DNA from: Pseudomonas sp. R-28-1W-6
Lineage (GTDB): Bacteria; Pseudomonadota; Gammaproteobacteria; Pseudomonadales; Pseudomonadaceae
DNA: 61,984 nt
Direction: 5' to 3'
Assembly (NCBI RefSeq): GCF_009799925.1
Contig: NZ_WELK01000008.1
Location: 1 to 61,984, forward strand
The translations under genes were made by a program, and so were the position numbers. The notes under the pieces were generated by a model. The model made no database searches and was not told the origin of the DNA. It saw only the letters and a program-made list of their open reading frames with translations. This document shows, piece after piece, positions 35,708-47,657 of the stretch (its first letter is position 1; the number at the start of each line of letters is the position of its first letter).

Positions 35708-36075
35708 CCTCGTCAGACAGCCTGCTGGACCACGCCGACGCCCAGGATTGCACGGTCTACCGCCCCAACGAGCGTGATCCGGATGCCGAGGAGCTGGAGC
35801 TGGGCGATGCGCGCATCCTCTTCACCGGCCCGTTCGCGGCGCCGGCCGAGTGGGACGCCCGCGAGCGCGAGGACTACTTCGACGGCTGCGACGAGGAGCT
35901 GTTCGTCACCGCACGCCTGGAGAGCGAGGCGGCGCAGGGCGCCCACGGCCATTTCGTCGCCGAACCGGGCGACTACGTGGCCGTGGTGGCCGATGGCGCA
36001 GTGCAGATGTACTACGTCTACGATGTGGCCGACGCCCGCTATGTGCTGATCCGCGACGACGAGATCCTCGACTGA
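35704..36075 (+). CDS. Unknown acidic protein coupled to mnmH
   Basis: A 123-residue, very acidic protein ([15 protein letters not shown] at the start, LIRDDEILD at the end). Predicted beta-rich segments include [20 protein letters not shown]. There is no signal peptide, cysteine motif or recognised domain; only one cysteine lies in the early [13 protein letters not shown] and one in [12 protein letters not shown]. Its ATG overlaps the mnmH stop (ATGA), placing it in the selenium operon. A role with MnmH or selenophosphate handling is only a guess from position. Confidence 0.8.
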   Translation: MTSSDSLLDHADAQDCTVYRPNERDPDAEELELGDARILFTGPFAAPAEWDAREREDYFDGCDEELFVTARLESEAAQGAHGHFVAEPGDYVAVVADGAVQMYYVYDVADARYVLIRDDEILD

Positions 36076-36107
36076 TCTCTGCGTTGCCGCTCGGCGCCTG
36101 AACAGCC

Positions 36108-36170
36108 GTAGGGTGCGCCGTGCGCACCATTGGCTCTGCACTGGGCCTCGGTGCGCGCGGCGCACCCTAC
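36108..36170. repeat. 63-bp palindromic repeat, copy C
   Basis: GTAGGGTGCGCCGTGCGCACC is mirrored by GGTGCGCGCGGCGCACCCTAC with one mismatch. It lies between the convergent 35704 gene and the aminotransferase gene, 13 bp from the latter's stop. Confidence 0.88.
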
Positions 36171-36183
36171 GTTCGAGGCGCCG

Positions 36184-37380
36184 TTAGGCGCACACCCTGG
36201 CGATGGCCGCCGCCAGGTATTCCAGGCGCTGTTCGGCCATGCCCGCCACGCTGGCGCGGCCGCTGCTGACCAGGTACACGCTGAATTCCTCGCGCAGGCG
36301 TTGCACCTGCGCCGCGCTCAGGCCGGTGTAGGAGAACATGCCGCGCTGGTCGGCGATGTGCGCGAAGCGTTCGCCCAGGCCGTACGGTTGCAGCGCCGCG
36401 ACCAGGCCGCTGCGCAGGCTGGCGATGCGCAGGCGCATGGCTGCCACTTCCCCGGCCCACAGGGCGTGCAGCTCGGCGTCGCTGAGGATACTGGCGACCA
36501 CCGCGGCGCCATGGGCCGGCGGGGTGGACCACAGGTTGCGCGCGATGGCGGCCAGCTGGCTGCGTACATCGGCCAGCTGGCCGCTGCTGGCCGCGCGCAC
36601 GATCAGCGCGCCGGTGCGTTCGCGGTACAGGCCGAAGTTCTTCGAGCAGGAGCTGGTGACCAGCAGTTCCGGCAACTCGGCGGCGAACCGGCGCACGACC
36701 CAGGCGTCTTCCTCCAGGCCGACGCCGAAACCCTGGTAGGCGAAGTCGATCAGCGGCAGCAGTTCGCGCGCCTTGACCACCTCCAGCACGCGCCGCCAGT
36801 CGTCCTGGCTCAGGTCGAAGCCGGTGGGGTTGTGGCAGCAGGCATGCAGCAGCACCACGTCGCCCCTGGGCACCTGGGCCAGGGCGGCGAGCATGGCTTC
36901 CACCTGCAGCCGGTTGCCGGCATCGACATAGGGGTAGTGGCCGACCTTGAGGCCGCAGGTGGCGAACAGGGTTTCGTGGATCGGCCAGGTCGGGTCGCTC
37001 AGCCAGATGCCGCGGCCGGGCAGGTTGCGCGCGATGAATTCGCCGGCCAGGCGCAGGGCGCCGGTGCCGCCGGGAGCCTGGGTGGCGCCGGCCAGCTCGT
37101 CACGCAGCAGCGCGCTGTCTGCGCCGAGCACCAGGCGCAGCAGGCCCGTGGCGAACTCCGGCGCGCCGTGGCCGCCGATATAGGTCTTGGTGGTCTCGCT
37201 ATCCACCAGCCGCTGCTCGGCCAGCTTGACCGCACGCGGGATCGGCGTCAGGCCCTGGGCGTCCTTGTACACGCCCACGCCCAAGTCGAGCTTGGCCGGG
37301 TTGGGATCGGCGCGGAAGGCATCCAGCAGACCGAGGATGGGGTCGCTCGGCACCCGGACGATGTTGGCGAAATGGCTCAC
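36184..37380 (-). CDS. phhC: Aromatic amino acid aminotransferase
   Basis: A 398-residue class I aminotransferase of the AspC/TyrB type. It has [14 protein letters not shown], the [11 protein letters not shown] substrate and cofactor segment, and the PLP lysine in [19 protein letters not shown], with a C-terminal arginine region GRASVAGM. It converts phenylalanine or tyrosine to the keto acid. Its start overlaps the phhB stop by 4 nt, as in the phhABC operon, and the tyrosine-derived keto acid is the substrate of Hpd. Confidence 0.93.
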   Translation of the reverse strand: MSHFANIVRVPSDPILGLLDAFRADPNPAKLDLGVGVYKDAQGLTPIPRAVKLAEQRLVDSETTKTYIGGHGAPEFATGLLRLVLGADSALLRDELAGATQAPGGTGALRLAGEFIARNLPGRGIWLSDPTWPIHETLFATCGLKVGHYPYVDAGNRLQVEAMLAALAQVPRGDVVLLHACCHNPTGFDLSQDDWRRVLEVVKARELLPLIDFAYQGFGVGLEEDAWVVRRFAAELPELLVTSSCSKNFGLYRERTGALIVRAASSGQLADVRSQLAAIARNLWSTPPAHGAAVVASILSDAELHALWAGEVAAMRLRIASLRSGLVAALQPYGLGERFAHIADQRGMFSYTGLSAAQVQRLREEFSVYLVSSGRASVAGMAEQRLEYLAAAIARVCA

Positions 37381-37730
37381 TTGCGGCCCTCGGCCGTGCT
37401 GGCCAGCTGGTCGGTGCGTGCAGCCATGATGAAGTCATTGCGGTGCAGGCCCTTCATCTCGTGGCTCCACCAGGTGACGGTGACCTTGCCCCATTCGGTG
37501 AGCAGGGCCGGGTGGTGGCCGACTTCCTCGGCGATGGCACCCACCGCATTGGTAAAGGCCAGGGCATGGCGGAAGTTCTTGAACAGGAACAGGCGCTCCA
37601 GTTCCATGTGGCCGTCGCGGACTTCGATGTTCCAGTCCGGGATCTCGCGGATCAGCTCGGCCAGCTCCTCGTCGGACACATGGGGCGCGTCGGCGCGGCA
37701 GGCTTCGCATTGGGCTTGGGCAAGGCTCAT
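37377..37730 (-). CDS. phhB: Pterin-4a-carbinolamine dehydratase
   Basis: A 117-residue PCD/DCoH family protein. The active-site histidines are in [23 protein letters not shown] 37730 has a CTGGAGAAAACTG ribosome site; the frame continues to 37760 without one. It recycles tetrahydrobiopterin-type cofactor for PhhA. A 127-bp gap with a nested palindromic element separates it from phhA. Confidence 0.95.
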   Translation of the reverse strand: MSLAQAQCEACRADAPHVSDEELAELIREIPDWNIEVRDGHMELERLFLFKNFRHALAFTNAVGAIAEEVGHHPALLTEWGKVTVTWWSHEMKGLHRNDFIMAARTDQLASTAEGRK

Positions 37731-37763
37731 CAGTTTTCTCCAGAGTACGGGTGTGGTCACAGC

Positions 37764-37844
37764 GTAGGTTGGCTTGAGTCGCGAAGCGACGAAGCCCAGT
37801 GTGGTACTCAGGGTGCTGGGCTTCGCAGGCTCAAGCCAACCTGC
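37764..37844. repeat. Nested palindromic repeat between phhA and phhB
   Basis: GTAGGTTGGCTTGAG at the left and CTCAAGCCAACCTGC at the right pair over 13 bp. Inside are GTCGC-gaa-GCGAC and GAAGCCCAG/CTGGGCTTC. It resembles the GTAGGGTGCGC elements in layout but not in sequence. It sits within the operon, where it could modulate phhB and phhC expression relative to phhA. Confidence 0.75.
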
Positions 37845-37857
37845 AGGGCGATATCGG

Positions 37858-38643
37858 TCAGGCCGCCTTCGGCGGAAACTTCGGCGTGTGCAGGCCCAGG
37901 GCCATGGCCTGTTGCACCAGGCCCATGATGTCTTCGTGGGCCAGTTCGAACAGGCGCTTGAGCTCCGGCAGGACGAAGTACAGCGGCTGCAGGATGTCGA
38001 TGCGGTACGGCGTGCGCATCGCCTCCAGCGGGTCGAAGGCCTGGTGTTCGGGCGCGTCGGACAGGCTGTAGAGGGTCTCCTTGGGCGAGGAGAGGATGCC
38101 GCCGCCGTAGATGCGCCGGCCCTGCGGGGTGTCGACCAGGCCGAACTCGATGGTCATCCAGTACAGCCGTGCCAGGTACACGCGCTGTTCCTTGCTCGCC
38201 GCCAGGCCGAGCTTGCCATAGGTGTGGGTGAATTCGGCGAACCAGGGGTTGGTCAGCAGCGGACAGTGGCCGAAGATCTCGTGGAAGATGTCCGGCTCCT
38301 GCAGGTAGTCCAGCTCTTCCGGGGTACGGATGAAGGTGGCCACCGGAAACTGCTTGCTGGCCAGCAGCTCGAAGAAGGTCTGGAACGGAATCAGCGCCGG
38401 CACCCGCGCCACGCGCCAGCCGGTGGTGGCGGCAAGCACCCGGTTGATTTCGCCGAGCTGGGGAATACGCTCATGGGGCAGGCCGAGCTGCTCGATGCCG
38501 TCCAGGTATTCCTGGCAGGCGCGGCCCTCGATCACCTTGAGCTGGCGGGTGATCAGGGTATTCCACACCGCGTGCTCGCTGTCCGGGTAGTGGATAAAGC
38601 CAGTCGCGTCGGGTTCGCGGGCCAGGTACTGCGTGGTCTTCAT
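37858..38643 (-). CDS. phhA: Phenylalanine 4-monooxygenase
   Basis: A 261-residue bacterial phenylalanine hydroxylase, normal length. The non-heme iron ligands are H121 and H126 ([13 protein letters not shown]) and E166 (YWMTIEFGL). It turns phenylalanine into tyrosine using tetrahydropterin. ATG 38643 follows GGTTGGAGGCGACG, and the MEAT extension has no separate ribosome site. It heads phhABC and is divergent from phhR, with a TyrR-type box between. Confidence 0.97.
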   Translation of the reverse strand: MKTTQYLAREPDATGFIHYPDSEHAVWNTLITRQLKVIEGRACQEYLDGIEQLGLPHERIPQLGEINRVLAATTGWRVARVPALIPFQTFFELLASKQFPVATFIRTPEELDYLQEPDIFHEIFGHCPLLTNPWFAEFTHTYGKLGLAASKEQRVYLARLYWMTIEFGLVDTPQGRRIYGGGILSSPKETLYSLSDAPEHQAFDPLEAMRTPYRIDILQPLYFVLPELKRLFELAHEDIMGLVQQAMALGLHTPKFPPKAA

Positions 38644-38753
38644 CGTCGCCTCCAACCGGGGTTCTTGTTGTTGTGTTGGACAACAGATAACCCGGCGTTG
38701 CAGGCAATGACAGGCGCTGGAGGGGCGGGGTGGTGCCGAGTGCTGGCTGAGTT

Positions 38754-38771
38754 CGTAAAGAAATGATTACG
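38754..38771. promoter_or_regulatory. Candidate PhhR box between phhA and phhR
   Basis: CGTAAA-GAAATG-ATTACG resembles the TyrR consensus TGTAAA-N6-TTTACA and nearly matches the box upstream of hpd (17818). A wider view reads TCGTAA-N8-TTACGA, a perfect 6-bp inverted repeat (38753-38772). It is 110 bp from phhA and 298 bp from phhR. Confidence 0.68.
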
Positions 38772-38911
38772 AGCTGCCGAGAGTTGCGCCGCTGCTTCTT
38801 GCTGTTACGGCTTTTTGTCACATATTCTTGACGAAAAAAATGTCGCAGCCCATGAATGCTTCTGGCTGCGACCCTGTTCAGCGTCTCGCGAGCTAGAGCC
38901 AGGCAAGGCGA

Positions 38912-38966
38912 AATCGGGCGAAGAAGCGCAGTTTACGAGTTGTAAATGAGCATTCTGAGCCCGATT
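38912..38966. repeat. Exactly symmetric 55-bp multi-arm palindrome upstream of phhR
   Basis: AATCGGGC (38912-38919) and GCCCGATT (38959-38966) are outer arms. TTTAC-gagtt-GTAAA (38932-38946) is the inner palindrome, with exactly 12 nt on each side between outer and inner arms, and AGAA/TTCT also mirror each other. It lies 103 bp before phhR. I recall similar strings elsewhere in pseudomonad genomes, so it may be a dispersed repeat rather than an operator. Confidence 0.7.
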
Positions 38967-39069
38967 GACCAGCCTGCGGCTGTTACTGCGTTGCAACGCA
39001 GCATGGCCGACGCGCAGCAGGCGTGGGACAGGGTCTGCGACCCATAACAAGCCTGACCAGAGTCCTGCC

Positions 39070-40623
<1,554 letters not shown>

Positions 40624-40779
40624 CACAACTCCTGCGTTGCCGATGTGTCGTTGAAACCGCTTGCGAGGGCTACGACCTTGGTGCAATAGGCGGGGGGAGG
40701 GGCAGGGGGTAAAAAGTCAGGCGTCCGGTTCCTGCGAATCCCGGACGGCGTTTCTGACATTCCTCCCCCGGAATGCCTT

Positions 40780-40808
40780 GGCGGCGGCCCTCGGGTCGCC
40801 CTTTTTTT
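40780..40808 (+). terminator. Possible terminator after phhR
   Basis: GGCG (40780-40783) pairs with CGCC (40797-40800), with an inner CC/GG pairing, and seven T follow at 40802-40808. The stem is short but the T-run is good. Confidence 0.45.
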
Positions 40809-40827
40809 ACCTGAAAAAAAGCGTTGA

Positions 40828-40860
40828 GACCTTGGTCGTAGAGTGGTAAGACCATGGTCG
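40828..40860. promoter_or_regulatory. Tandem near-palindromes upstream of acsA
   Basis: GACCTTGGTCG (40828-40838) and GACCATGGTCG (40850-40860) are direct copies 22 bp apart, each near-palindromic (GACC-N2-GGTC). A partial third copy, GACCTTGGT, lies at 40674. Spacing by two helical turns suits a response regulator or LuxR-type activator of acsA. They lie 73-105 bp before the start. Confidence 0.6.
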
Positions 40861-40932
40861 AATGGCCCCACCCGCTGTCGGGGGATACAAAAGACACCAT
40901 AGAACAACAACTACCCGCCGAGGTGTTAAGTC

Positions 40933-42888
<1,956 letters not shown>

Positions 42889-42914
42889 CCCGGCATCTGC
42901 GCAAGGCGACCAAA

Positions 42915-42944
42915 CCCCGGCCACAAGCCGGGGTTTTTCTTTTT
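42915..42944 (+). terminator. Rho-independent terminator after acsA
   Basis: CCCCGG (42915-42920) pairs with CCGGGG (42928-42933) and TTTTTCTTTTT follows. It lies 27 bp after the acsA stop. Confidence 0.88.
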
Positions 42945-43261
42945 CGGGGTGCCGGGTCTGTGGCTTGCGCCAGATGATTGCCCGCCAGGGGGGATGAATA
43001 TCGGACTTGTCGGGAGCGGGGCGGATGGGTAACACCCGGGGGTAACGTGTCGCTCCGATTGGGGGAGGGGAGAAACACCCTGCCCCGTTCGAGGGCTTCG
43101 GAAAAATCGGGTGAGCCTCTGGATATGCCGTTATAGAGGCCTTTCTATATGTTGGCGTATTTATTGCTGGATATTAAGGTTAATCTTCCTGTCTCTCTGG
43201 TCATGTTTTGCCTGACCTGTCAAGATGCTGCGCGCGCCTCTCCGGTGGTTCTGTAATTTGT
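42945..43261. other. Non-coding gap upstream of the aot operon
   Basis: About 300 bp without a credible ORF. The part from 43130 to 43200 is unusually AT-rich for this genome (CTATATGTTGGCGTATTTAT and the bases after it). That suits a promoter region or a bound regulator. I see no RNA gene or repeat here. Confidence 0.5.
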
Positions 43262-43277
43262 TGTCGCTTTGAGGAAA
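43262..43277 (+). promoter_or_regulatory. ArgR half-site upstream of aotJ
   Basis: TGTCGC-N8-AA (TGTCGC at 43262-43267, AA at 43276-43277) matches the half-site described for P. aeruginosa ArgR. It lies 158 bp before aotJ. A weaker TGTCAA lies 43 bp earlier. Confidence 0.65.
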
Positions 43278-43435
43278 TATCGGTCTTCCCCTGCTCGCTA
43301 GAATGCCGCCCACCTGGCCGGACCACTTGCAGCGCCTTTCGAGGCGGCAAAGATGGTGACACTTCCTACAATTTACCCACGGCCCTGGCGAACCTCATTC
43401 TGCCAAACGATGTCCCCATTCGAAGGAGTCACACC

Positions 43436-44212
43436 ATGAAGAAGATCGTACTTCTCGGCGCCCTGGCGCTGTCCGCGTTCAGTGCGCTGGTTCAGGCAGA
43501 AGACAAACCGCTGCGTATCGGCATCGAAGCCGCCTACCCACCGTTCGCCTTCAAGCAGCCCGATGGCAGCATCACCGGCTTCGACTACGACATCGGCAAC
43601 GCCCTGTGCGAAGAGATGAAGGTCAAGTGCCAGTGGATCGAGCAGGAATTCGACGGCCTGATCCCGGCCCTGAAAGTGCGCAAGTTCGACGCCGTACTGT
43701 CTTCGATGAGCATCACTGAAGATCGTCTGAAGTCGGTCGATTTCACCGCCAAGTACTACCACACCCCAGGCAAGCTGGCGATGAAGGCCGGTACCGTGAT
43801 CAACGACCCGCTGGTGGATCTGAAAGGCAAGAAGATCGGCGTGCAGCGCGCCTCTACCTACGATCGTTATGCCACCGACAAATTCGCGCCGGCGGGTGCA
43901 GAAATCGTTCGTTACAGTTCGCAGAACGAGATCTTCCTGGATCTGGCGGCTGGTCGTGTCGACGCCACCCTGGCCGATATCGTCAACATCGATGATGGCT
44001 TCATCAAGACCGATGCCGGTAAAGGCTTCGCCCTGGTGGGCCCGGACTTCAACGACGAGAAATACTTCGGTAACGGCGCGGGTATCGCCGTGCGCAAGGG
44101 TGACAAGGCCCTGGCCGACAAGATCAGCGCCGCCATCCAGGCCATTCGCGCCAACGGCAAGTACAAGGCCGTGCAGGACAAGTACTTCCAGTTCAACGTC
44201 TACGGCGAGTAA
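43436..44212 (+). CDS. aotJ: Arginine/ornithine periplasmic binding protein
   Basis: A 258-residue family 3 solute-binding protein with a signal peptide ([20 protein letters not shown], cleaved near QA-E). Ligand-binding signature segments are [34 protein letters not shown] and [23 protein letters not shown] 43436 follows CGAAGGAGTCACACC. It delivers arginine or ornithine to AotQM-P. The operon continues with aotQ, aotM, aotP and argR. Confidence 0.95.
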   Translation: MKKIVLLGALALSAFSALVQAEDKPLRIGIEAAYPPFAFKQPDGSITGFDYDIGNALCEEMKVKCQWIEQEFDGLIPALKVRKFDAVLSSMSITEDRLKSVDFTAKYYHTPGKLAMKAGTVINDPLVDLKGKKIGVQRASTYDRYATDKFAPAGAEIVRYSSQNEIFLDLAAGRVDATLADIVNIDDGFIKTDAGKGFALVGPDFNDEKYFGNGAGIAVRKGDKALADKISAAIQAIRANGKYKAVQDKYFQFNVYGE

Positions 44213-44223
44213 GGCCGGCAAGG

Positions 44224-44245
44224 CCTTCCCCCGCTGCGGGGAGGG
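44224..44245 (+). other. mRNA stem-loop after aotJ
   Basis: CCTTCCCC (44224-44231) pairs with GGGGAGGG (44238-44245) with one wobble. No T-run follows. It lies just after the binding-protein stop, where such hairpins typically raise binding-protein mRNA over permease mRNA by blocking 3' decay. Confidence 0.6.
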
Positions 44246-44348
44246 CTGCCCGTGGGTCGCGTGCGGGGCGTCTGAAACCGGCCGGCCCGCCGCGCTCCAC
44301 CCCTGAGGGAGAAGGGCGTTCTTCCTGTATTCCCCTGAGGATTGATTC

Positions 44349-45038
44349 ATGCTCAATGGCTACGGCTCGACCATTCTCGACGGCGTCTGGCTCACCTTGC
44401 AGCTGGCTCTGCTGTCGATGGCGGTCGCTATTTCCCTGGGCTTGCTCGGTGCGGCCTGTCGCCTGTCGCCGATCAAGTGGCTGGCATGGCTGGGCGACGC
44501 CTATGCCACGGTGATTCGCGGCATCCCCGACCTGGTGCTGATCCTGCTGATCTTCTACGGCGGCCAGGACCTGGTTAACCGCGTGGCGACCCTGCTGGAA
44601 TACGACGGCTACATCGATATCAACCCGTTCATCGCCGGTGTCGGCACCCTGGGCTTCATCTATGGCGCCTACCTGTCCGAGACCTTCCGCGGTGCCTTCA
44701 TGGCCATCCCCAAGGGTCAGGGCGAGGCCGGCATGGCCTACGGCATGAACCCGCTGCGGGTGTTCTTCCGCATCCTGGTGCCGCAGATGATCCGCCTGGC
44801 GATTCCCGGCTTCACCAACAACTGGCTGGTGCTGATCAAGGCCACCGCGCTGATCTCCCTGGTCGGCCTGCAGGACATGATGGCTCGTGCCAAGAGTGCC
44901 GGCGATGCCACCCGCGAGCCGTTCACCTACATCCTGCTGGCGGCGGCCATTTATCTGCTCATCACCAGTGTTTCCTTGTTCGTCCTGCGCCACTTCGAGC
45001 GGCGCTATTCGGTCGGCGTCAAGGCGATGGAAATCTAA
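44349..45038 (+). CDS. aotQ: Arginine/ornithine ABC permease
   Basis: A 229-residue HisM/HisQ-family permease with about five membrane helices. The coupling loop is AYLSETFRGAFMAIPKGQGE AGMAYGMN, here followed by FRILVPQMIRLAIPGFTNNW. It forms the channel with AotM. The gene starts at ATG 44349 and ends 9 bp before aotM, within one operon. Confidence 0.93.
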   Translation: MLNGYGSTILDGVWLTLQLALLSMAVAISLGLLGAACRLSPIKWLAWLGDAYATVIRGIPDLVLILLIFYGGQDLVNRVATLLEYDGYIDINPFIAGVGTLGFIYGAYLSETFRGAFMAIPKGQGEAGMAYGMNPLRVFFRILVPQMIRLAIPGFTNNWLVLIKATALISLVGLQDMMARAKSAGDATREPFTYILLAAAIYLLITSVSLFVLRHFERRYSVGVKAMEI

Positions 45039-45047
45039 GGGGCTGCC

Positions 45048-45746
45048 ATGATCTTCGATTACAACGTGGTATTTGACAGCCTGCCGCTCTACTTCGGCGG
45101 CGTCCTGGTCACCCTCAAGCTGTTGCTGATTTCCCTGGCGTTCGGCCTGGCCCTGGCCGTGCCGCTGGCGCTGATGCGCGTGTCCAAGCGCTCGGCAGTG
45201 AATCTGCCGGCCTGGCTGTACACCTACGCCATTCGCGGCACGCCGATGCTGGTGCAGCTGTATCTGCTGTACTACGGCCTGGCCCAGTTCGAGGTGGTGC
45301 GCGAGAGCCTTGCCTGGTCCTACCTGAGCAACGCGACCTTCTGCGCCTGCCTGGCGTTCGCCATCAACACCAGCGCCTATTCGGCGGAGATCCTCGCCGG
45401 CAGCATCAAGGCCACGCCCCATGGCGAGATCGAGGCGGCCAAGGCCATGGGCATGTCGCGCTTCAAGCTGTACCGGCGGATTCTCCTGCCCTCGGCCCTG
45501 CGCCGCGCGCTGCCGCAGTACAGCAACGAAGTGATCATGATGCTGCACACCACCAGTCTGGCGTCCATCGTCACCCTGATCGACATCACCGGTGCGGCCA
45601 AGACCGTCAGCTCGCAGTTCTACCTGCCGTTCGAGGCCTATATCACCGCCGGCCTGTTCTATCTGTGCCTGACCTTCATCCTGGTACGCCTGTTCAAGCT
45701 GGCCGAGCGCCGCTACCTGGCCTACCTGGCTCCGCGTAAAGCCTGA
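45048..45746 (+). CDS. aotM: Arginine/ornithine ABC permease
   Basis: A 232-residue HisM/HisQ-family permease. The EAA loop reads [20 protein letters not shown] followed by [20 protein letters not shown], with about five membrane helices. It pairs with AotQ. In P. aeruginosa an extra gene (aotO) lies between aotM and aotP; here only 40 bp separate them, so aotO is absent from this operon. Confidence 0.94.
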   Translation: MIFDYNVVFDSLPLYFGGVLVTLKLLLISLAFGLALAVPLALMRVSKRSAVNLPAWLYTYAIRGTPMLVQLYLLYYGLAQFEVVRESLAWSYLSNATFCACLAFAINTSAYSAEILAGSIKATPHGEIEAAKAMGMSRFKLYRRILLPSALRRALPQYSNEVIMMLHTTSLASIVTLIDITGAAKTVSSQFYLPFEAYITAGLFYLCLTFILVRLFKLAERRYLAYLAPRKA

Positions 45747-45786
45747 GCCACCGATTCCACCGCATTCGCATACGAGAGCCGAGACC

Positions 45787-46551
45787 ATGTACAAGCTTGA
45801 AGTCCAGGATCTGCACAAACGCTACGGCGACCACGAAGTGCTCAAGGGCGTGTCCCTGGCCGCCAAGGCCGGCGACGTGATCAGCATCATCGGCTCCAGC
45901 GGCTCGGGCAAGAGCACCTTCCTGCGCTGCATCAACATGCTCGAGCAGCCCTACGGCGGCAAGATCCTGCTCAACGGCGAAGAGCTGAAGCTGGTGCCGA
46001 GCAAGGGCGGCGCGCTCAAGGCGGCCGACCCCAAGCAGCTGCAGCGCATGCGCTCGCGCCTGTCCATGGTGTTCCAGCACTTCAACCTGTGGTCGCACAT
46101 GAGCGCCCTGGAAAACGTCATCGAGGCGCCGGTGCACGTGCTCGGCGTGCCGAAGAAGGAGGCCCTGGAAAAGGCCGAGCACTACCTGGCCAAGGTCGGC
46201 GTCGCGCACAGAAAAGATGCCTATCCGGCGCACATGTCCGGTGGCGAGCAGCAGCGCGTGGCGATTGCCCGCGCCCTGGCCATGGAGCCGGAAGTGATGC
46301 TGTTCGACGAGCCGACTTCGGCGCTCGACCCCGAGCTGGTCGGCGAGGTGCTCAAGGTCATGCAGGACCTGGCCCAGGAGGGGCGCACCATGGTCGTGGT
46401 GACCCACGAGATGGGTTTCGCCCGCGAGGTGTCCAACCAGCTGATCTTCCTGCACAAGGGCCTGGTAGAAGAGACCGGTTGCCCGAAGGAAGTGCTGGCC
46501 AATCCGCAGTCGGATCGCCTCAAGCAATTCCTTTCCGGCAGCCTGAAGTAG
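45787..46551 (+). CDS. aotP: Arginine/ornithine ABC ATPase
   Basis: A 254-residue amino-acid-importer ATPase. Walker A is GSSGSGKST, the signature is [20 protein letters not shown], Walker B is [13 protein letters not shown] and the switch histidine is in [13 protein letters not shown]. It drives AotJQM. It ends 17 bp before argR, which belongs to the same operon as in P. aeruginosa. Confidence 0.95.
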   Translation: MYKLEVQDLHKRYGDHEVLKGVSLAAKAGDVISIIGSSGSGKSTFLRCINMLEQPYGGKILLNGEELKLVPSKGGALKAADPKQLQRMRSRLSMVFQHFNLWSHMSALENVIEAPVHVLGVPKKEALEKAEHYLAKVGVAHRKDAYPAHMSGGEQQRVAIARALAMEPEVMLFDEPTSALDPELVGEVLKVMQDLAQEGRTMVVVTHEMGFAREVSNQLIFLHKGLVEETGCPKEVLANPQSDRLKQFLSGSLK

Positions 46552-46568
46552 GAACTAGACTGCCCATC

Positions 46569-47558
46569 ATGACCCAAACTGCCCACTGCATCGGTTTCCT
46601 GATCTGGCCGCAAACCCGGCCCATGACCCTGGCTCTGGCCGAGGAAGCCCTGCGCGTGGCGCAGCGTGTGCACCCGGAGGTGGTGTACGAGGTGCGTTTC
46701 CTGCTCGCCGAGCCGCCTGCCGATGAGGCTGGCTGGCGCTTGCCGGGCGAGCCCTGGGCCGGGCGGCTGGAGGGCTGCCAGAAGCTGTTCCTGCTCGCCG
46801 ACGAGCCGCCGGCCAGCGTGGCGCCGGCGCTGGCTTCCGCGCTCAAGCAGCTGGTGCGCGCCGGTGCGCAGATCGGCGGCCTGTCGGCCGGCGTCTACCC
46901 GCTGGCCCAGCTCGGCCTGCTCGATGGCTATCGCGTCGCCGTGCACTGGCGCTGGCAGGATGACTTCACCGAGCGTTTCCCCAAGGCGATCGCCACCAGC
47001 CATCTGTTCGACTGGGACCGCGACCGCCTCAGCGCCTGCGGCGGCCTGGCCGTGCTCGACCTGCTGCTGGCAGTGCTGGCCCGCGACCATGGCGCCGAGC
47101 TGGCTGGCGCGGTGAGCGAGGAGCTGGTGGTCGAACGCATCCGCGAAGGTGGCGAGCGCCAGCGCATCCCGCTGCAGAACCGCATCGGCTCCAGCCATCC
47201 GAAGCTGACCCAGGCCGTGCTGCTGATGGAAGCCAATATCGAAGAGCCGCTGACCACCGACGAGATCGCCACCCATGTGTGCGTGTCGCGGCGCCAGCTG
47301 GAGCGCATCTTCAAGCAGTATCTCAATCGCGTACCGAGCCAGTACTACCTGGAGCTGCGCTTGAACAAGGCGCGCCAGCTGCTGATGCAGACCAGCAAGT
47401 CGATCATCCAGATCGGCCTGTCCTGTGGCTTCTCCTCCGGTCCGCACTTCTCCAGCGCCTACCGCAACTTCTTCGGCGCCACCCCGCGCGAAGACCGCAA
47501 CCAGCGGCGCAGCGCCAGCCCGTTCGAGCTGAGCGAGTCGACGGGCAAGCGCGCCTGA
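46569..47558 (+). CDS. argR: ArgR, AraC-family arginine-responsive regulator
   Basis: A 329-residue regulator with a GlxA-like N-terminal domain (IGFLIWPQTRPMTLALAEEA to about residue 200). The AraC-type C-terminal DNA-binding domain contains LTTDEIATHVCVSRRQLERI and KSIIQIGLSCGFSSGPHFSS. It is the pseudomonad ArgR, unrelated to enterobacterial ArgR. It controls aot and aru; TGTCGC-N8-AA half-sites occur before aotJ and aruC in this window. ATG 46569 is 17 bp after aotP. Confidence 0.95.
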   Translation: MTQTAHCIGFLIWPQTRPMTLALAEEALRVAQRVHPEVVYEVRFLLAEPPADEAGWRLPGEPWAGRLEGCQKLFLLADEPPASVAPALASALKQLVRAGAQIGGLSAGVYPLAQLGLLDGYRVAVHWRWQDDFTERFPKAIATSHLFDWDRDRLSACGGLAVLDLLLAVLARDHGAELAGAVSEELVVERIREGGERQRIPLQNRIGSSHPKLTQAVLLMEANIEEPLTTDEIATHVCVSRRQLERIFKQYLNRVPSQYYLELRLNKARQLLMQTSKSIIQIGLSCGFSSGPHFSSAYRNFFGATPREDRNQRRSASPFELSESTGKRA

Positions 47559-47602
47559 TTGTGAGGCTCGCTGGTTAGGCCGGGCTCGCCGGCCAAGCAA
47601 AG

Positions 47603-47632
47603 CGCCGCCGGTTCCGCATGGGAACGGCGGCG
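47603..47632. terminator. Hairpin between argR and the convergent SulP gene
   Basis: CGCCGCCGGTTCC and GGAACGGCGGCG pair with one bulged base around a short loop. TTGTCGTTT follows. It could end both operons. Confidence 0.55.
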
Positions 47633-47657
47633 TTGTCGTTTGTGCGGCCGGCGTTGC

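Noticed and set aside
38932..38946. TTTAC-gagtt-GTAAA as a second PhhR box
   Set aside because: The half-sites are in the opposite order to the TyrR consensus TGTAAA-N6-TTTACA, so it was kept as part of a larger palindrome only.
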